A stretch of 64,000 nucleotides of DNA from Bacteroidota bacterium (GCA_030835135.1 JAUQWO010000064.1:124001-188000); one strand, 5' to 3'; positions 27,840-38,701 are shown, counted from the first letter of the stretch. Numbers and translations are program-made. The notes: generated by a model not told the origin, from the sequence alone.

Positions 27840-28544
27840 ATGGTTGCCACCGATCACAGGATCTTCGAGATCTTTGGACTGGTCGTCATGCTGTTCATGC
27901 TCACATTCGTTGATGTCGCCGCCCAGACCACGCCGTCGGTCACTGCTGCCACGGATACATTCGTCACCGTCATCCAGCGCCGCACACAGGATGAGATCAA
28001 AGCCGACATGGCGTATGTTGCTGCTTTGCGGAACGGGGCCCAGGCCCGGAAGGAGCGCCTGAAGGAAGAGGTGCGGGTCCTCGAAGGCCGGATCACATCG
28101 CTCGAGAAGGAGATCGAATCGCTGGATGGACGGCTGGACACGCTGGACTCCGACAAGGACTCCGCCGCGTATGCGATCGCAAAGGACAGGAAAGCACTGC
28201 TGGACAAACTGAAGGACCTGCTCGAGGTCCGCACGGATGCCCGGAAAGCAGAGACCGCGGCCGCGCAGGCAGCGCTGGGGTTCGTGGAGGCCCGCGAGCG
28301 GATGTGTACCCACGAATCGTCGCTGCTCGGGAAGAAGGCAGAACGAGATGCACTCGTCAAGAAGGGGGCTTCAAATCCGGCCCTCCCACAACTCGACAAG
28401 TCCATCACGTCCATGGAGACCGAGTTGAATGAACTCTGGGAGAAAGCCCTGAGCGCGCAGGACGATTGGGTCTCCGCCGAGAAGGACCTTCTCGATGCCC
28501 TGCGCAAACTTGCAGAAGCACAGGATGAGTTCCACGCTCCCTGA
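27840..28544 (+). CDS. Exported coiled-coil protein of unknown function
   Basis: 234 residues: hydrophobic signal or anchor (IFGLVVMLFMLTFVDVAAQ), then almost wholly charged heptad-rich helix (VLEGRITSLEKEIESLDGRL, ALLDKLKDLLEV and further repeats), a single Cys in RMCTHE, and a helical end. No domain is recognised. It follows the cytochrome b gene by 98 bases and may share its transcript. AGGGG precedes ATG. A periplasmic structural or scaffold role is plausible. Confidence 0.65.
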   Translation: MVATDHRIFEIFGLVVMLFMLTFVDVAAQTTPSVTAATDTFVTVIQRRTQDEIKADMAYVAALRNGAQARKERLKEEVRVLEGRITSLEKEIESLDGRLDTLDSDKDSAAYAIAKDRKALLDKLKDLLEVRTDARKAETAAAQAALGFVEARERMCTHESSLLGKKAERDALVKKGASNPALPQLDKSITSMETELNELWEKALSAQDDWVSAEKDLLDALRKLAEAQDEFHAP

Positions 28545-28568
28545 TCCCGTCCCCCGGAATCCCTGATG

Positions 28569-31500
28569 TCATGACTGTGTGCCGGGCGTGCATCCACCAA
28601 CCACCGACGTGGGTGAGGGTGCGTCCGGCACGCCCGCTGTTCCCATCCGCACCACGATGCGGTGTTTCACCAGCTCACGGACCAGCGGAATGATGCCCCC
28701 CAGGATCGGCTGCCCATCCATCACAACGCGAGTGACTCCCCTCTCGCAATGATCAGGGTTCTCCACGCGGATCTCGTACATCGCGTCGCCGTGCCGGTAG
28801 CTCATCGTAAAACCATCCCACCATGCCGGGATGACAGGGACGATCTGCAACGTCTCCCCTCGTACACACAAGCCCAGTATCTCCTCAACCCAGACACGGT
28901 ACATTAACCCCGCTGATCCGGTGTACCAGGACCACCCCCCTTGCCCGATCCTCCCCGGCAGACGGTAGACATCTGCAGCGATCACGTACGGTTCCGTACC
29001 GTATCGCCAGACCGAGGCAGGGTCACGCGAATGTTCAACGGGATTGAGCATGCGCATCATCCTCCCGGCACGAGTCCCTTCACCGCTCCGCGCCATTGCC
29101 TGAACCAGCCAGAGCGCCGCGTGGGTATACTGCCCTCCATTCTCACGCACCCCGGGCGGGTATCCCTGTATGTATCCGGGAGAAGGGACCGTTCGGTCGA
29201 AGGGAGGGTCGAACAACAGGATGAGCCCCTCGTCCTCCCTGACGAGGTGGTCCCAGGCGGAGCGCAATGCCTGCCGTGCCCGGGCGCCATCCGCGGCTCC
29301 ACTGATCCATACCCAGGATTGGGGGAGAGAATCGATGTGTGCCTCTTCACTCGATGCAGCACCGATCGGCGTCCCATCGTCGAAGGTCGCCCGGAGATAC
29401 CACTCCCCGTCCCAGGCAAAGGCCTCCGTTGCACCGATCAATGCCTCGCGGCCGTTCATGTACATATCGCGCGCTTCATCCAACCCCATGAGTTCCGACA
29501 GTTCGGCCATACCTCGCAGCACGTCCGCGAGGAACCATGCCAGCCACACACTTTCGCCCTTGCCGCCGGCGCCGACCCGGTTCATGCCATCGTTCCAGTC
29601 CCCTGACCCGATCAATGGCAGTCCATGCGCGCCGGACGTCGAGCCGCGCGCCACAGCCCGCTGACAATGATCGAAGAGCGACGATCGCACCGGAGAAAGG
29701 GCCGGCACCTGAAGACTCTCATGCTCGGTCCGGTCGAGCGCAGGGGCATGGAGGAAGGCGACCGTCTCATGAAGGATGGAGACATCCCCCGTGATCCTGA
29801 CATAGTGTGCCACAACGGCAGGAAGCCAGAGGAGGTCATCAGAGATCCGTGAACGGATCCCTGCTCCGCTCTGCGGGTGCCACCAGTGTTGAACATCTCC
29901 TTCGGCGAACTGCCGGCCGGCCGCACGAAGGATGTGTGCGCGCGCCTCTCCGGGATATGTATGGAGCAACGCCATCACGTCCTGCAACTGATCGCGGAAG
30001 CCGAATGCTCCTCCCGATTGATAGAATCCCGATCGCCCCCAGAGTCGACACACGAGGGTCTGATACAACAGCCAGCGGTTCACGAGCAGATCCATGGCAG
30101 GTTCCGGCGTATGCGTGCTGATCGCATCCAGGCGCGCATCCCACCACAGCCGCGTCGCCACGAGCGCGGTATCCACCGCAGCAGCGTCCCGATACGTGTG
30201 GATCAACGCCCTTGCCTTGAGCACCGTCGGAGCCTGCCCGAGCAGACAGATGAGTTGGATCTGTTCTCCCGGGGTCAGGCGCACCATGACCTGGATCGCG
30301 GCGCACGGATCGAGACCGGCCCCCGTCCGACGCGACAACCCCACGCGTTCCATCGCAGCAGGATTCTCCATCGAACGGTTGCGGCCAAGAAAACTGGTCC
30401 GGTCTGCGGAATATGAATCCGCCGGCAGACTCATCGCCACGAACGCCACCTGATCGCCGAAATCGGGATGATAGCGATTGCGGGCAAAGATCGCATTCGC
30501 TTCCTCATCCCAGCCGGTCACAACATGCATCTGCGATGACTCGCGGAACTCACCCAATGTCCACTCGACGTAGTATGTCACCGACAGCCGGCGGATACGC
30601 GGGGAATCATTCCGCAATTCCAGCTTCTGCAGTTTCACCGGTTCTCCGCCCCCGTCGTCCACAGGGACAAAGACCGTGAGTTCTTGATCGATGCCGTGAC
30701 TGTTGTGTTCGAAGACCGAATAGCCCGCGCCGTGTCTTGCACGGTAGGCGGTTTGTTCCCGTATCGGACGGGCGCAGGGCGTCCAACAGGCCCCGGTCTC
30801 CTCATCGCGCACATACAAGGCCTCGCTCGCCGGGTCCATCACCGGATCATTCGACCATTGAGTCAGCCTGTTGCTTTGACTGTTCCCCTGCCACGTAAAT
30901 CCTGCACCGGTCTCACTGACAAGCGTCCCGAATCCTGGATTGGCGATGACATTGACCCACGGCGTGGGAGTGTTCATGCCCGGACCAAGATAGATGGCAT
31001 ACTCGTGGCCATCCGGTGTGAACCCACCGATACTATTGAAGTAGGGGAGTTCCATGAACGGCAGTGCCGCGGACGGATCACGATATTCACGCCGCACGAT
31101 AAAGGGTGCGGGGAGGCCAGGTGTTTCCGGTGCCACGCTGAGCTGTTGCGACAGATTGCCGCGCGCTGCGATCATGACCACGGACGCAACGGCCCGCAAG
31201 AGCTCCTGATCCTCAACCGGGATCGATTCGGCACTACGGAGGAACACACCACCCGGCTTGTCGACGCCTGTGATATCGGCATGAGCGTGGATGAGCCGTT
31301 CGAGCTGCTCCTGCAGTGGACGCTCGTAGCCGGCCGACTCTTCATTCAGGATCACAAGATCCGTGTGCAGCCCGTGCATGCGCCAGTACGCATGCGCCTG
31401 CAGCATCTGTCGGACCAGGCCGAGATCCTGTTTGTCGTCGATGGCCACCAGCGCGACGGGCAGGTCCCCTGATATCCCGTAACCCCAGAGGCCGGCCTGC

Positions 31501-34500
31501 CCTTTGCGGTTCTCCGCAATGCGTTCTGCCGGCGAGCGAAGGAGGAGGTTCGGGAAGAGCATATGACTCCCCAGTTGCTGAAAGCGCCGAGCTTCATCGG
31601 GTTGGATCCGCATGAGACGAAGTTCAAGCTGGGCTGCCCCCCACGCAAGATCCATTGCGCGCGCGATCACGGACTCGTCGCCGTACGTGCTCAGCATTTT
31701 CAGGACCCGTTCACGGCTCGGCCCGCAGGCAACGATCATGGACATCTGGACCCGCTGTCCGGGATCCACGATCACACTCTGCCGCAGACTCAGGATGGGG
31801 TCCAGAGCGACGCCGTGACTGTTCCCCGGCTCCTGGACCGCTCCCATCGGTGCCGTAAGGGTCCGGCCCCGGCCAATGAAACGTGTCCGGTCGGTCTCGC
31901 ACCTGATCCCCCCGGCTGCAGACCTGCCCCCGGTGAAGCGATGGCCGACATGGACCGGTGTTTCACCCTCGTGTCGCAGGCGCCGGGAGGCGAGGATCGC
32001 ACCTTCCTCCGGCACGATCTCTGTCTGAATGAAGAGCTTATTGAAGGCCGGATGCTGACGATCGGTAGCGTGTGGCGCAAGGGCGAGCTCATAGTAACTC
32101 GTCAGGTCGAGCCGGCGCGGCCGCAGGGAGCGGTTGATGAGCGTGATCCGGCGGATCTCGACATCGTCGTCGGGCACGACAATGATCTCGGTTTCGCACT
32201 CGATGCCATGATCGGTGCGCCGGAAGACAGCACGGTCCAGAGAGAAATCTGCCGAGAACCCCTCCGGAGTTCCGCCGATCGGGTGAAACGTGGTGCACCA
32301 CAACCGGCCGGCGTCCACATCATGGATGTAGCAGAACACTCCCCACGCATCTCGCGTCCGGTCCGACATCCACCGTGTGATGTCGAACTCGTTCCAGCGG
32401 ATGTAGCCGCCGCCCGCATTCGTGATCATCAACGCCAACGCGCCATTGGAGAGGAGTTGGGTCCGGGGAGTGACGGTGTGTGCGGTCCCGAATTGGCTCA
32501 CGGAAGGCGCACCTTCGCCGGGGACGGCCACGGATGACACGCGTGCGCGCATGGAGATCTGGTTCGCCGGCGCGATGTGCGGTGATCGTTCATGGAGCAA
32601 TGGCTCCGCAGCGCGGATCCGCATATCGTTGTGGAAGTACCCCTGGAGCAGATCACCATGCAGGAGGTTGGTCAATGCCAGGAAACCCATTCCCTGATGG
32701 TGCGCCATATATGCGCGCACGATCTCTCCGCGCTCACCTTCGCGCTCCGTCTGCCTGCTGAAATCCATGGCTTCGAAGAACCCGTGGGTGCCAAGCATCC
32801 CGAGCCCGGCAAGCCTCCGCAGGTTGGTGACAGCGTCGCGGGGCGCGGTGCTCAACGCAAGGAGGGTTGCGTACGGCGCCACCACCACGTCCTCCGTGGT
32901 CCCCCGTTTCAGCCCGAGCGCCGGCACGCCGAACGCTTTATACTGATAGGTCTTGTTGATGTCGAGGTCGCCGGAAGCTGATTCGGACACCCCCCAGGGC
33001 GTGTGATGAACCCGGCCATACGAGATCTGGGCCACCACCGCCTCCCGCATGGCGCGGTCCAGAAGCGAGCGTGGGTACGCTCGTTGAAAGAGCAGGGGCA
33101 TCAGATACTCAAACATCGTCCCGGTCCAACTCAGCAGTACCTGTCGGTGATAGAGTGTGCCGTACGGCCGGTTCATGGCGAACCAATGCTCGGGCGGGAC
33201 GTCCCCCCTGGCGATCGCAATGAAGCTGCCGAGTCGCGCTTCGCTCGCAAGCAGGTCGTAGTACGCATGGTCCAGCCGCCCTTCGGTCACATTGTATCCG
33301 ATCGAAAAGAGCCGACGTCCCTTGTCATACAGGAATCGCATACTGATCGATCCCGACAACTCATGCACGTCATTGACCAGCCGCTCGCCGGATGCCAGCA
33401 TCTCGCCGGCCAGCCATTTTGCCCTGTCGAATGCCGCAAAGACACGGTTGATCCACGTGAGCACCCCGACGTCTTCACGCGCTGTGCGAACACGGATCCG
33501 CCGCAGTGGCTCGATCCATGCGAGTTCACCCCGGGCCAGATCATGCAACGAGGGAGCACGGGTCAGGGCCTGAATAATGGCCGGCAACGCCGACGGATCG
33601 TTCCTGGCGATATCCTCCGCCGACCGCTCCCCCAGGATCTCGATCCAGACAAGATATCGGTCAATGACTGCGAGCCACACAGCGAGTTGCTCCTGTACCT
33701 GGCGCGACCGGGCCGCTACGCCTCCCGCGTCACGATCAGCGGTGGGAAGAGTGGCATTCGCTTCCACGACCATACGTTTCATGCTGCGAAGCGTACGGAT
33801 CAGGTCCACGATGCGGTCCGGGCGAGCATCGCATGCCAGTAACATGATCCGGACCGCCTCCGCATCGGCCGCGGGAGATGGATCCGCCGCGATCGCCTGA
33901 CGCAGGATATCCCCGGCATCATACAGCCCGGCAGAGGCCCTCCGGTCGAGCAGGTCCGTGCGCATCATCGCCCCGAGTCCCTGCTCCAACGTCACGAGTG
34001 CACCGAGGAGATTGCCGCTGTCCACCGTAGAAACGTACCGGGGCCGGAGCGGAGCCAAGGTCTGGATGTCGTACCAATTCAGCAGGTGCCCTTCGTGGCG
34101 CTCCAGCCGGCCGATCGTCCCCATCGTTGCCGAGAGTCGGTGGATGAGACCGTCGATGCTGATGTAACCGAATTCCTGAGCCCCGAGCGCGCTGACCATC
34201 CAGAGCCCGATGTTGGTCGGACTGGTCCGCATCGCCAGTTGGTCCTGATAGGCAACCTGGTAGTTATCAGGGGGGAGCCACGACGTACCGTCATTCACAA
34301 ACTCAGCGAAGTACCTCCACGTCCTGCTGGCGACATTTCTCAGGAAGAGCCTGTCTGATTCGTTGAGGAGCGCTCCGGGAAGCTGAACCGCCGGCCGTCG
34401 GTTCAGCAACCAGCCGATACCTGGTGAGACCAACCAGAGAACAAGCCAGGGAATGGCGATGGGCAAGGCCGGACTCCCCGAGGCATAGACCGCCACGGCC

Positions 34501-37500
34501 ACAATGGCACTGAGAAGGCTGGCGCGAGACATGGACAGGAGGAAGGCGGGAAGTCGTGAGCGTGCATCACCTTCCACGACCCGCGCCGAGCTCCACTCCA
34601 GCATTTTGCGATGAGACACGAACCGGCGATGGAGTGCGCGGACGATGGCGTCCAGGGCGATCCATCCCTGATACGGCAGGAGTGCGGCTTCCACGCCGAC
34701 GCGCAGGAGGTCATGACCGATCTTTCTGATGGACATTCGCGTGGCACCGGGAGACGTGGTGGCCCATGCGAGTGGCGGCGACATCGAATGGAGCAGGAGT
34801 TGTGCCGCGACCACACAGGACGCGACCACGCCGGCCTGCAATGAGACAGACCACGACGCAACGAGGAGAATGGTGCTCGCGATCGGAAGAAGACTCCGCC
34901 GGAGGTTATCAAGGATCTTACCGCGGGCAAACAATGAGAGCACGTTCGTGACACGTGTCCCGTCCTGCGCGGGAACCCGGGGGGAGACCCACTCTGCGAT
35001 CTGCCAATCCCCCCTCACCCAGCGGTGATGACGCCTGATGTAGCTCTGATAGTCCTGCGGAAATTCATCAAAGAGTTCGATGTCACTGGCCAGCCCCACC
35101 CGCACGTGCACCCCTTCAATGAGGTCATGACTGAGGATCCTCGACTCCGGGAATCTCTTCGCGAGGATGCGGTGGAACGCACGGACATCATAGATCCCCT
35201 TGCCGTGATATGATCCCTCCCCTGCGAGGTCCTGATGCACATCCGACACCGCACTGGTGTATGGGTCGACCCCGATCGGATTCGAGAACAAACGGCTGAA
35301 CGGCGATCCGCTCATGCTTGGTAGAGAAGCACTGACCCGCGGTTGGATGATCGCGTATCCGCCGGTGATGTGGCCGTTCCTGTCGAACCGGGCATGGTTG
35401 AGTGGGTGTGAAAGTGTTTCGATCATCCGGCGCGCGGTGCCATTCGGCAGTTGTGTGTCGCTGTCCAGGGTGATGACGTACCGGATATGCGTCACGTGAT
35501 CCTGCTCGCCGACGTGCAGAAGCCGCGGCGCGCCCCGGGGTCGGGCGCCAGTGATCAGGGCATTCAGCTCCTCCAGTTTGCCCCGCTTTCGTTCCCACCC
35601 GATGAACCGTTGTTCCGAATCGCTCCAGGTACGGTCACGGTGGAACAGGAGGAACCGCTTGCCACCGTAGCGAAGGTTCAGTTCCTGGATCCCTGCCTTC
35701 GCGGTCCGCAGCAGCACTTCATCTCCCTCGCGATGCGCTTCCGGGGCATCAGGGAGATCCGTGAAGAGGGCGAAGAGCAGGTTGTTCTCCTTGTTCGCGA
35801 GGTAGCGGATCTCCAGTTTCTCCACGTCTTCGGTTATCGCCTGGGGCGTGGTCAGGATCACAGGGACGACCACGAGCGTCCGGCATGCATCCGGAATGCC
35901 GGACAACCTGTAGTCCATCTTCGGGAGGATCCGTGGGGGCAACAGCCGCATGACGAGGAAGTTCGCCGCCTCGAGAGCAAGCTGACTCCCGGGAATGATC
36001 AGAAGGAGGACAGCCAGCAGGAGCACGAGAGGGCCCGCGGAATGCAGGCTCCAATGGACCGGCAGAAGGACACTGGTGATCGTGAAGACAGTGAGCACGA
36101 GGGTATACAACAGGGCGTGATGACGGTATGTCCATTGCAGGGTCCGGAACGCCAGGGTTTCACGACAACCGATCGATCTCGCCAGCTCGCTTCTCCGCGC
36201 GCCGATCAGGTATGTTGCCACGTGACCCGCATGCACTTCATCGCCGGTTCCGCGGAAGAGATGTGTGGCGAGATCGATGGCATGGCGCGCGATATGGTCC
36301 TCCGCAAGCCCGGACCCCCGATGGAGTTCTTCGACGGCCCTCCGGCACCGATCACGGGTACTGAAATCCGTGTGCGGATACACCCCCGCCGGATCCTGAC
36401 GCAACAACGATTCCACATGGCTCAGCTCTTCAAAGCACACATTCCAATCGAGCAGGTCGAGACGGCGCAGACTGGAAAAGGCATTGCCCACCGAGATCTG
36501 ATCGCTGGTCTGCCTCGCCTTGGCAACGGCGCTGAGGTCGTTCAGCGACCGCTGCCACCTGCGTTCGAGCCAACTCTGTACCGGAGCCCGCGCGGATTCT
36601 TCATCATAGAGATAGTCGATCAACTGCGACGCGAAGTAGGGACTCGGATCAGGCTGTGTCGCGGTCATGTCCGAAAGGATCGAGAAGATGCGTTGAGGGT
36701 CACGCCGGTTCACCGCAATGAGCCTGTTCGCCCAGAGATTGGCGATACTGCGCTCACGGAGTTCGGTCCTGGTCCGTGCCGCGATATGCTGGATCCCTTC
36801 GATCAGTGCGATCCGCAGCATTTGGGGAACAGCCCACAATTCGCCGATGGTCAGCGGGACATCGATCTGGTACGCGGAAAGGAATGCAATGATGGTATCC
36901 CGGTCCACACGCAGATCAGAATGACGAACCAGAGCTCTCGCAAGTGCGGACACCCGCGGTTCTTCATCTCCGGGTCCGCCCATCAGCGCCGGGAGTTGAC
37001 GATAGAAACGCCGGGGTATGTTCAGGACGATGTTGCGGACGGTGCCTTCGATGATATACTCATTGTCAAGCAACCATTCGGCCACGGGAGACACGCTCTG
37101 TTCCAGGGTGTTCGCGACATCAAGGTCGAGACATGCCTCATGGATCTGGCGCCGGTCCCTTTCGATGCGTCTGAGCAGTCGGGGATCGTGCAGAGCGGTG
37201 GGATTCAGCCGGTGCGTTGAGGACAGCCGGCGGGCAAGATCCTGAAGCTGGGGACCTGTCATCGACCGCACAGGGCTGCCACCCTCGACGCTCTCACCCA
37301 CCGCATCCGGATATCGGATGAAGAGCGCGGGAGGAGCCTCTCCGGATTCAGAGAGGAGTGCCACCGGGTGCTGCATGTCCACGAACGGGACCTGGAGGAT
37401 AAGGACGCTCTCCCCGGAGACCAGCCAACGCGCGTGTTCGTGAATGATGGCGGGGGGGATACGGGAACCTGTGCGCCGTTTCCACACCAGCAGGAGGGTT

Positions 37501-37790
37501 CCCCCGATCACGCCGCACAGGAGCGCAGGGACCGGAGAGATGCTCCACGGGGTTTCGGGTGTCCATGCAACAACCATCGACACGGCCAGAGCGACCGCTC
37601 CCGAGAGTATGGATGCGACCACCACCTCCGCATACGAGCGCCACCCGGGTGTGTCTTTGACAGTGAGTTCGCCGGTAGCGCCTTTGCTCGCATGCACATC
37701 ACGGCGGTAACCCTTCCTGCGGAGGTGGCAGGAGGCCTTGGATGCACCATCCTGTCCGCCGAAGTATCCAACGAGTATCCCTGCGTACAT
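28569..37790 (-). CDS. ndvB: Giant cyclic beta-1,2-glucan synthase (NdvB-like, GT84 + glycoamylase + GH94)
   Basis: About 3,073 residues. Order: short N-terminal domain (MYAGILVGYFGGQDGASKAS), two transmembrane segments (about 55-110), a long helical region, more membrane helices (about 560-640), GT84 glycosyltransferase with the TLDSDTQLPNG acidic motif (about 773) and HHRWVRGDW (about 925), further membrane helices (about 970-1150), a glycoamylase-like domain with AHHQGMGFLAL (about 1698), and C-terminal GH94-type phosphorylase modules with SGDWNDGMNRVG (about 2732) and YPPGVRENGGQYTHAALW. This is the arrangement of Brucella/Rhizobium Cgs/NdvB enzymes that make periplasmic cyclic glucans for osmotic and envelope homeostasis. 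AGGA precedes the chosen ATG; element 37862-37921 lies just upstream. Confidence 0.93.
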   Translation of the reverse strand: MYAGILVGYFGGQDGASKASCHLRRKGYRRDVHASKGATGELTVKDTPGWRSYAEVVVASILSGAVALAVSMVVAWTPETPWSISPVPALLCGVIGGTLLLVWKRRTGSRIPPAIIHEHARWLVSGESVLILQVPFVDMQHPVALLSESGEAPPALFIRYPDAVGESVEGGSPVRSMTGPQLQDLARRLSSTHRLNPTALHDPRLLRRIERDRRQIHEACLDLDVANTLEQSVSPVAEWLLDNEYIIEGTVRNIVLNIPRRFYRQLPALMGGPGDEEPRVSALARALVRHSDLRVDRDTIIAFLSAYQIDVPLTIGELWAVPQMLRIALIEGIQHIAARTRTELRERSIANLWANRLIAVNRRDPQRIFSILSDMTATQPDPSPYFASQLIDYLYDEESARAPVQSWLERRWQRSLNDLSAVAKARQTSDQISVGNAFSSLRRLDLLDWNVCFEELSHVESLLRQDPAGVYPHTDFSTRDRCRRAVEELHRGSGLAEDHIARHAIDLATHLFRGTGDEVHAGHVATYLIGARRSELARSIGCRETLAFRTLQWTYRHHALLYTLVLTVFTITSVLLPVHWSLHSAGPLVLLLAVLLLIIPGSQLALEAANFLVMRLLPPRILPKMDYRLSGIPDACRTLVVVPVILTTPQAITEDVEKLEIRYLANKENNLLFALFTDLPDAPEAHREGDEVLLRTAKAGIQELNLRYGGKRFLLFHRDRTWSDSEQRFIGWERKRGKLEELNALITGARPRGAPRLLHVGEQDHVTHIRYVITLDSDTQLPNGTARRMIETLSHPLNHARFDRNGHITGGYAIIQPRVSASLPSMSGSPFSRLFSNPIGVDPYTSAVSDVHQDLAGEGSYHGKGIYDVRAFHRILAKRFPESRILSHDLIEGVHVRVGLASDIELFDEFPQDYQSYIRRHHRWVRGDWQIAEWVSPRVPAQDGTRVTNVLSLFARGKILDNLRRSLLPIASTILLVASWSVSLQAGVVASCVVAAQLLLHSMSPPLAWATTSPGATRMSIRKIGHDLLRVGVEAALLPYQGWIALDAIVRALHRRFVSHRKMLEWSSARVVEGDARSRLPAFLLSMSRASLLSAIVAVAVYASGSPALPIAIPWLVLWLVSPGIGWLLNRRPAVQLPGALLNESDRLFLRNVASRTWRYFAEFVNDGTSWLPPDNYQVAYQDQLAMRTSPTNIGLWMVSALGAQEFGYISIDGLIHRLSATMGTIGRLERHEGHLLNWYDIQTLAPLRPRYVSTVDSGNLLGALVTLEQGLGAMMRTDLLDRRASAGLYDAGDILRQAIAADPSPAADAEAVRIMLLACDARPDRIVDLIRTLRSMKRMVVEANATLPTADRDAGGVAARSRQVQEQLAVWLAVIDRYLVWIEILGERSAEDIARNDPSALPAIIQALTRAPSLHDLARGELAWIEPLRRIRVRTAREDVGVLTWINRVFAAFDRAKWLAGEMLASGERLVNDVHELSGSISMRFLYDKGRRLFSIGYNVTEGRLDHAYYDLLASEARLGSFIAIARGDVPPEHWFAMNRPYGTLYHRQVLLSWTGTMFEYLMPLLFQRAYPRSLLDRAMREAVVAQISYGRVHHTPWGVSESASGDLDINKTYQYKAFGVPALGLKRGTTEDVVVAPYATLLALSTAPRDAVTNLRRLAGLGMLGTHGFFEAMDFSRQTEREGERGEIVRAYMAHHQGMGFLALTNLLHGDLLQGYFHNDMRIRAAEPLLHERSPHIAPANQISMRARVSSVAVPGEGAPSVSQFGTAHTVTPRTQLLSNGALALMITNAGGGYIRWNEFDITRWMSDRTRDAWGVFCYIHDVDAGRLWCTTFHPIGGTPEGFSADFSLDRAVFRRTDHGIECETEIIVVPDDDVEIRRITLINRSLRPRRLDLTSYYELALAPHATDRQHPAFNKLFIQTEIVPEEGAILASRRLRHEGETPVHVGHRFTGGRSAAGGIRCETDRTRFIGRGRTLTAPMGAVQEPGNSHGVALDPILSLRQSVIVDPGQRVQMSMIVACGPSRERVLKMLSTYGDESVIARAMDLAWGAAQLELRLMRIQPDEARRFQQLGSHMLFPNLLLRSPAERIAENRKGQAGLWGYGISGDLPVALVAIDDKQDLGLVRQMLQAHAYWRMHGLHTDLVILNEESAGYERPLQEQLERLIHAHADITGVDKPGGVFLRSAESIPVEDQELLRAVASVVMIAARGNLSQQLSVAPETPGLPAPFIVRREYRDPSAALPFMELPYFNSIGGFTPDGHEYAIYLGPGMNTPTPWVNVIANPGFGTLVSETGAGFTWQGNSQSNRLTQWSNDPVMDPASEALYVRDEETGACWTPCARPIREQTAYRARHGAGYSVFEHNSHGIDQELTVFVPVDDGGGEPVKLQKLELRNDSPRIRRLSVTYYVEWTLGEFRESSQMHVVTGWDEEANAIFARNRYHPDFGDQVAFVAMSLPADSYSADRTSFLGRNRSMENPAAMERVGLSRRTGAGLDPCAAIQVMVRLTPGEQIQLICLLGQAPTVLKARALIHTYRDAAAVDTALVATRLWWDARLDAISTHTPEPAMDLLVNRWLLYQTLVCRLWGRSGFYQSGGAFGFRDQLQDVMALLHTYPGEARAHILRAAGRQFAEGDVQHWWHPQSGAGIRSRISDDLLWLPAVVAHYVRITGDVSILHETVAFLHAPALDRTEHESLQVPALSPVRSSLFDHCQRAVARGSTSGAHGLPLIGSGDWNDGMNRVGAGGKGESVWLAWFLADVLRGMAELSELMGLDEARDMYMNGREALIGATEAFAWDGEWYLRATFDDGTPIGAASSEEAHIDSLPQSWVWISGAADGARARQALRSAWDHLVREDEGLILLFDPPFDRTVPSPGYIQGYPPGVRENGGQYTHAALWLVQAMARSGEGTRAGRMMRMLNPVEHSRDPASVWRYGTEPYVIAADVYRLPGRIGQGGWSWYTGSAGLMYRVWVEEILGLCVRGETLQIVPVIPAWWDGFTMSYRHGDAMYEIRVENPDHCERGVTRVVMDGQPILGGIIPLVRELVKHRIVVRMGTAGVPDAPSPTSVVGGCTPGTQS

Positions 37791-37861
37791 CTCGGGTTCC
37801 TGAGTGGTTGAGATGGAGTGTGAAGTCCCGGCACCAGGAACGGACTCTTGAGGCGTGGTAC

Positions 37862-37921
37862 AGTATACCGGACCGGAATGATGCATGAATCAACTGGAAG
37901 GATGAAAGAGTAGCTAATCCC
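37862..37921 (-). promoter_or_regulatory. Conserved 60-bp stress-island promoter element, copy A (before ndvB)
   Basis: Read on the minus strand it starts GGGATTAGCTACTCTTTCAT, has a central GATTCATGCA and ends with TATACT, a good -10 box about 65 bases ahead of the ndvB start. By eye about 49 of 60 positions equal copy D (52743-52802) with no gaps, although the downstream genes are unrelated. The upstream half contains an imperfect dyad GGATTA-N9-TCATCC, suitable for a dimeric activator. Confidence 0.75.
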
Positions 37922-38009
37922 TGCCGGCTCACTCCTGATACGCCTGACGGTGCCACCAGTGCGACCTGCGCCGGGGATGAACAGGGTATGACGAACCGAT
38001 GGTCGGTCA

Positions 38010-38660
38010 CTACCTCTTGGGGCTGCGCCGGGCTTCCCCGAAGTGCAGGTGACTGCGCAGAGCCAGCTTTTCGAGGATATTGCTGATATGGCTCCTCACG
38101 GCGGACGATGTGATCCTGAGGTGACGGGCGATCTCGATATCGTTCTCCCCATTCGCGACATGCATGGTGATCTCGCGCTCGCGCCTCGTCATGCGACTCC
38201 CGGGTGGCAATGCTGCTCCAGTCTTCCGGGATGCCCGGTCGGCGACGAAATGGAGAAGCGATCCTGTGAGGGACGGAGGGTGGGCAACCCCTCCGCCGAC
38301 AACAGCGCGGATGGTTCTCAGGACATCGTCGACGGTGGCATTCTTCAAGATGAAACCGGACGCTCCCGCCTGCACAAACCCAACAATGTCTTCCTGCGAC
38401 GGCATCAGTCCCATGCCTATGACCCGGGAATGCGGCAAGAGACCGATCAATGTCGTCACCGCACGCAATGCATTCGTGCTCCGCAACCCCATGTCCAGCA
38501 GGATCACATCTGGCTTGCACTGCCGTGCCACCCGCACCATGTCGCGGCCGCCGCTGAGCGCCTTCACCACGCGGAAGTCCGGCTGTTCACTGATTACTGC
38601 GGCGATACCATCACGCAGTATCCGGTTGGCTTCGATGATCATGAACCTGATTGCTCTCAT
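38010..38660 (-). CDS. NarL/FixJ-type response regulator with non-canonical receiver (RR1)
   Basis: 216 residues: receiver domain (1-120), linker, and LuxR-type HTH (MTRREREITMHVANGENDIE, IARHLRITSSAVRSHISNIL). The phosphoacceptor Asp (VILLDMGLR) and the conserved Lys (FILKNA) are present, but one acidic-pocket residue is Ala (MIIEANRILRDG) and the switch Thr/Ser position is Gly (VIGMGLMPSQ). That points to weakened or absent phospho-activation. It is a clear paralogue of RR2 (48412-49068). No kinase is adjacent. Copy A of the 60-bp element lies between it and ndvB; it is the last gene after marC, 41 bases away. Confidence 0.9.
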   Translation of the reverse strand: MRAIRFMIIEANRILRDGIAAVISEQPDFRVVKALSGGRDMVRVARQCKPDVILLDMGLRSTNALRAVTTLIGLLPHSRVIGMGLMPSQEDIVGFVQAGASGFILKNATVDDVLRTIRAVVGGGVAHPPSLTGSLLHFVADRASRKTGAALPPGSRMTRREREITMHVANGENDIEIARHLRITSSAVRSHISNILEKLALRSHLHFGEARRSPKR

Positions 38661-38701
38661 TGTCGGATGATCCTCATGATGACGGATGGATGTGACCCTG
38701 C

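Noticed and set aside
35451-37220. 589-codon plus-strand ORF opposite ndvB
   Set aside because: Antisense shadow of a strongly recognised gene; composition is the usual Arg/Asp/Gly-rich reverse-frame pattern.
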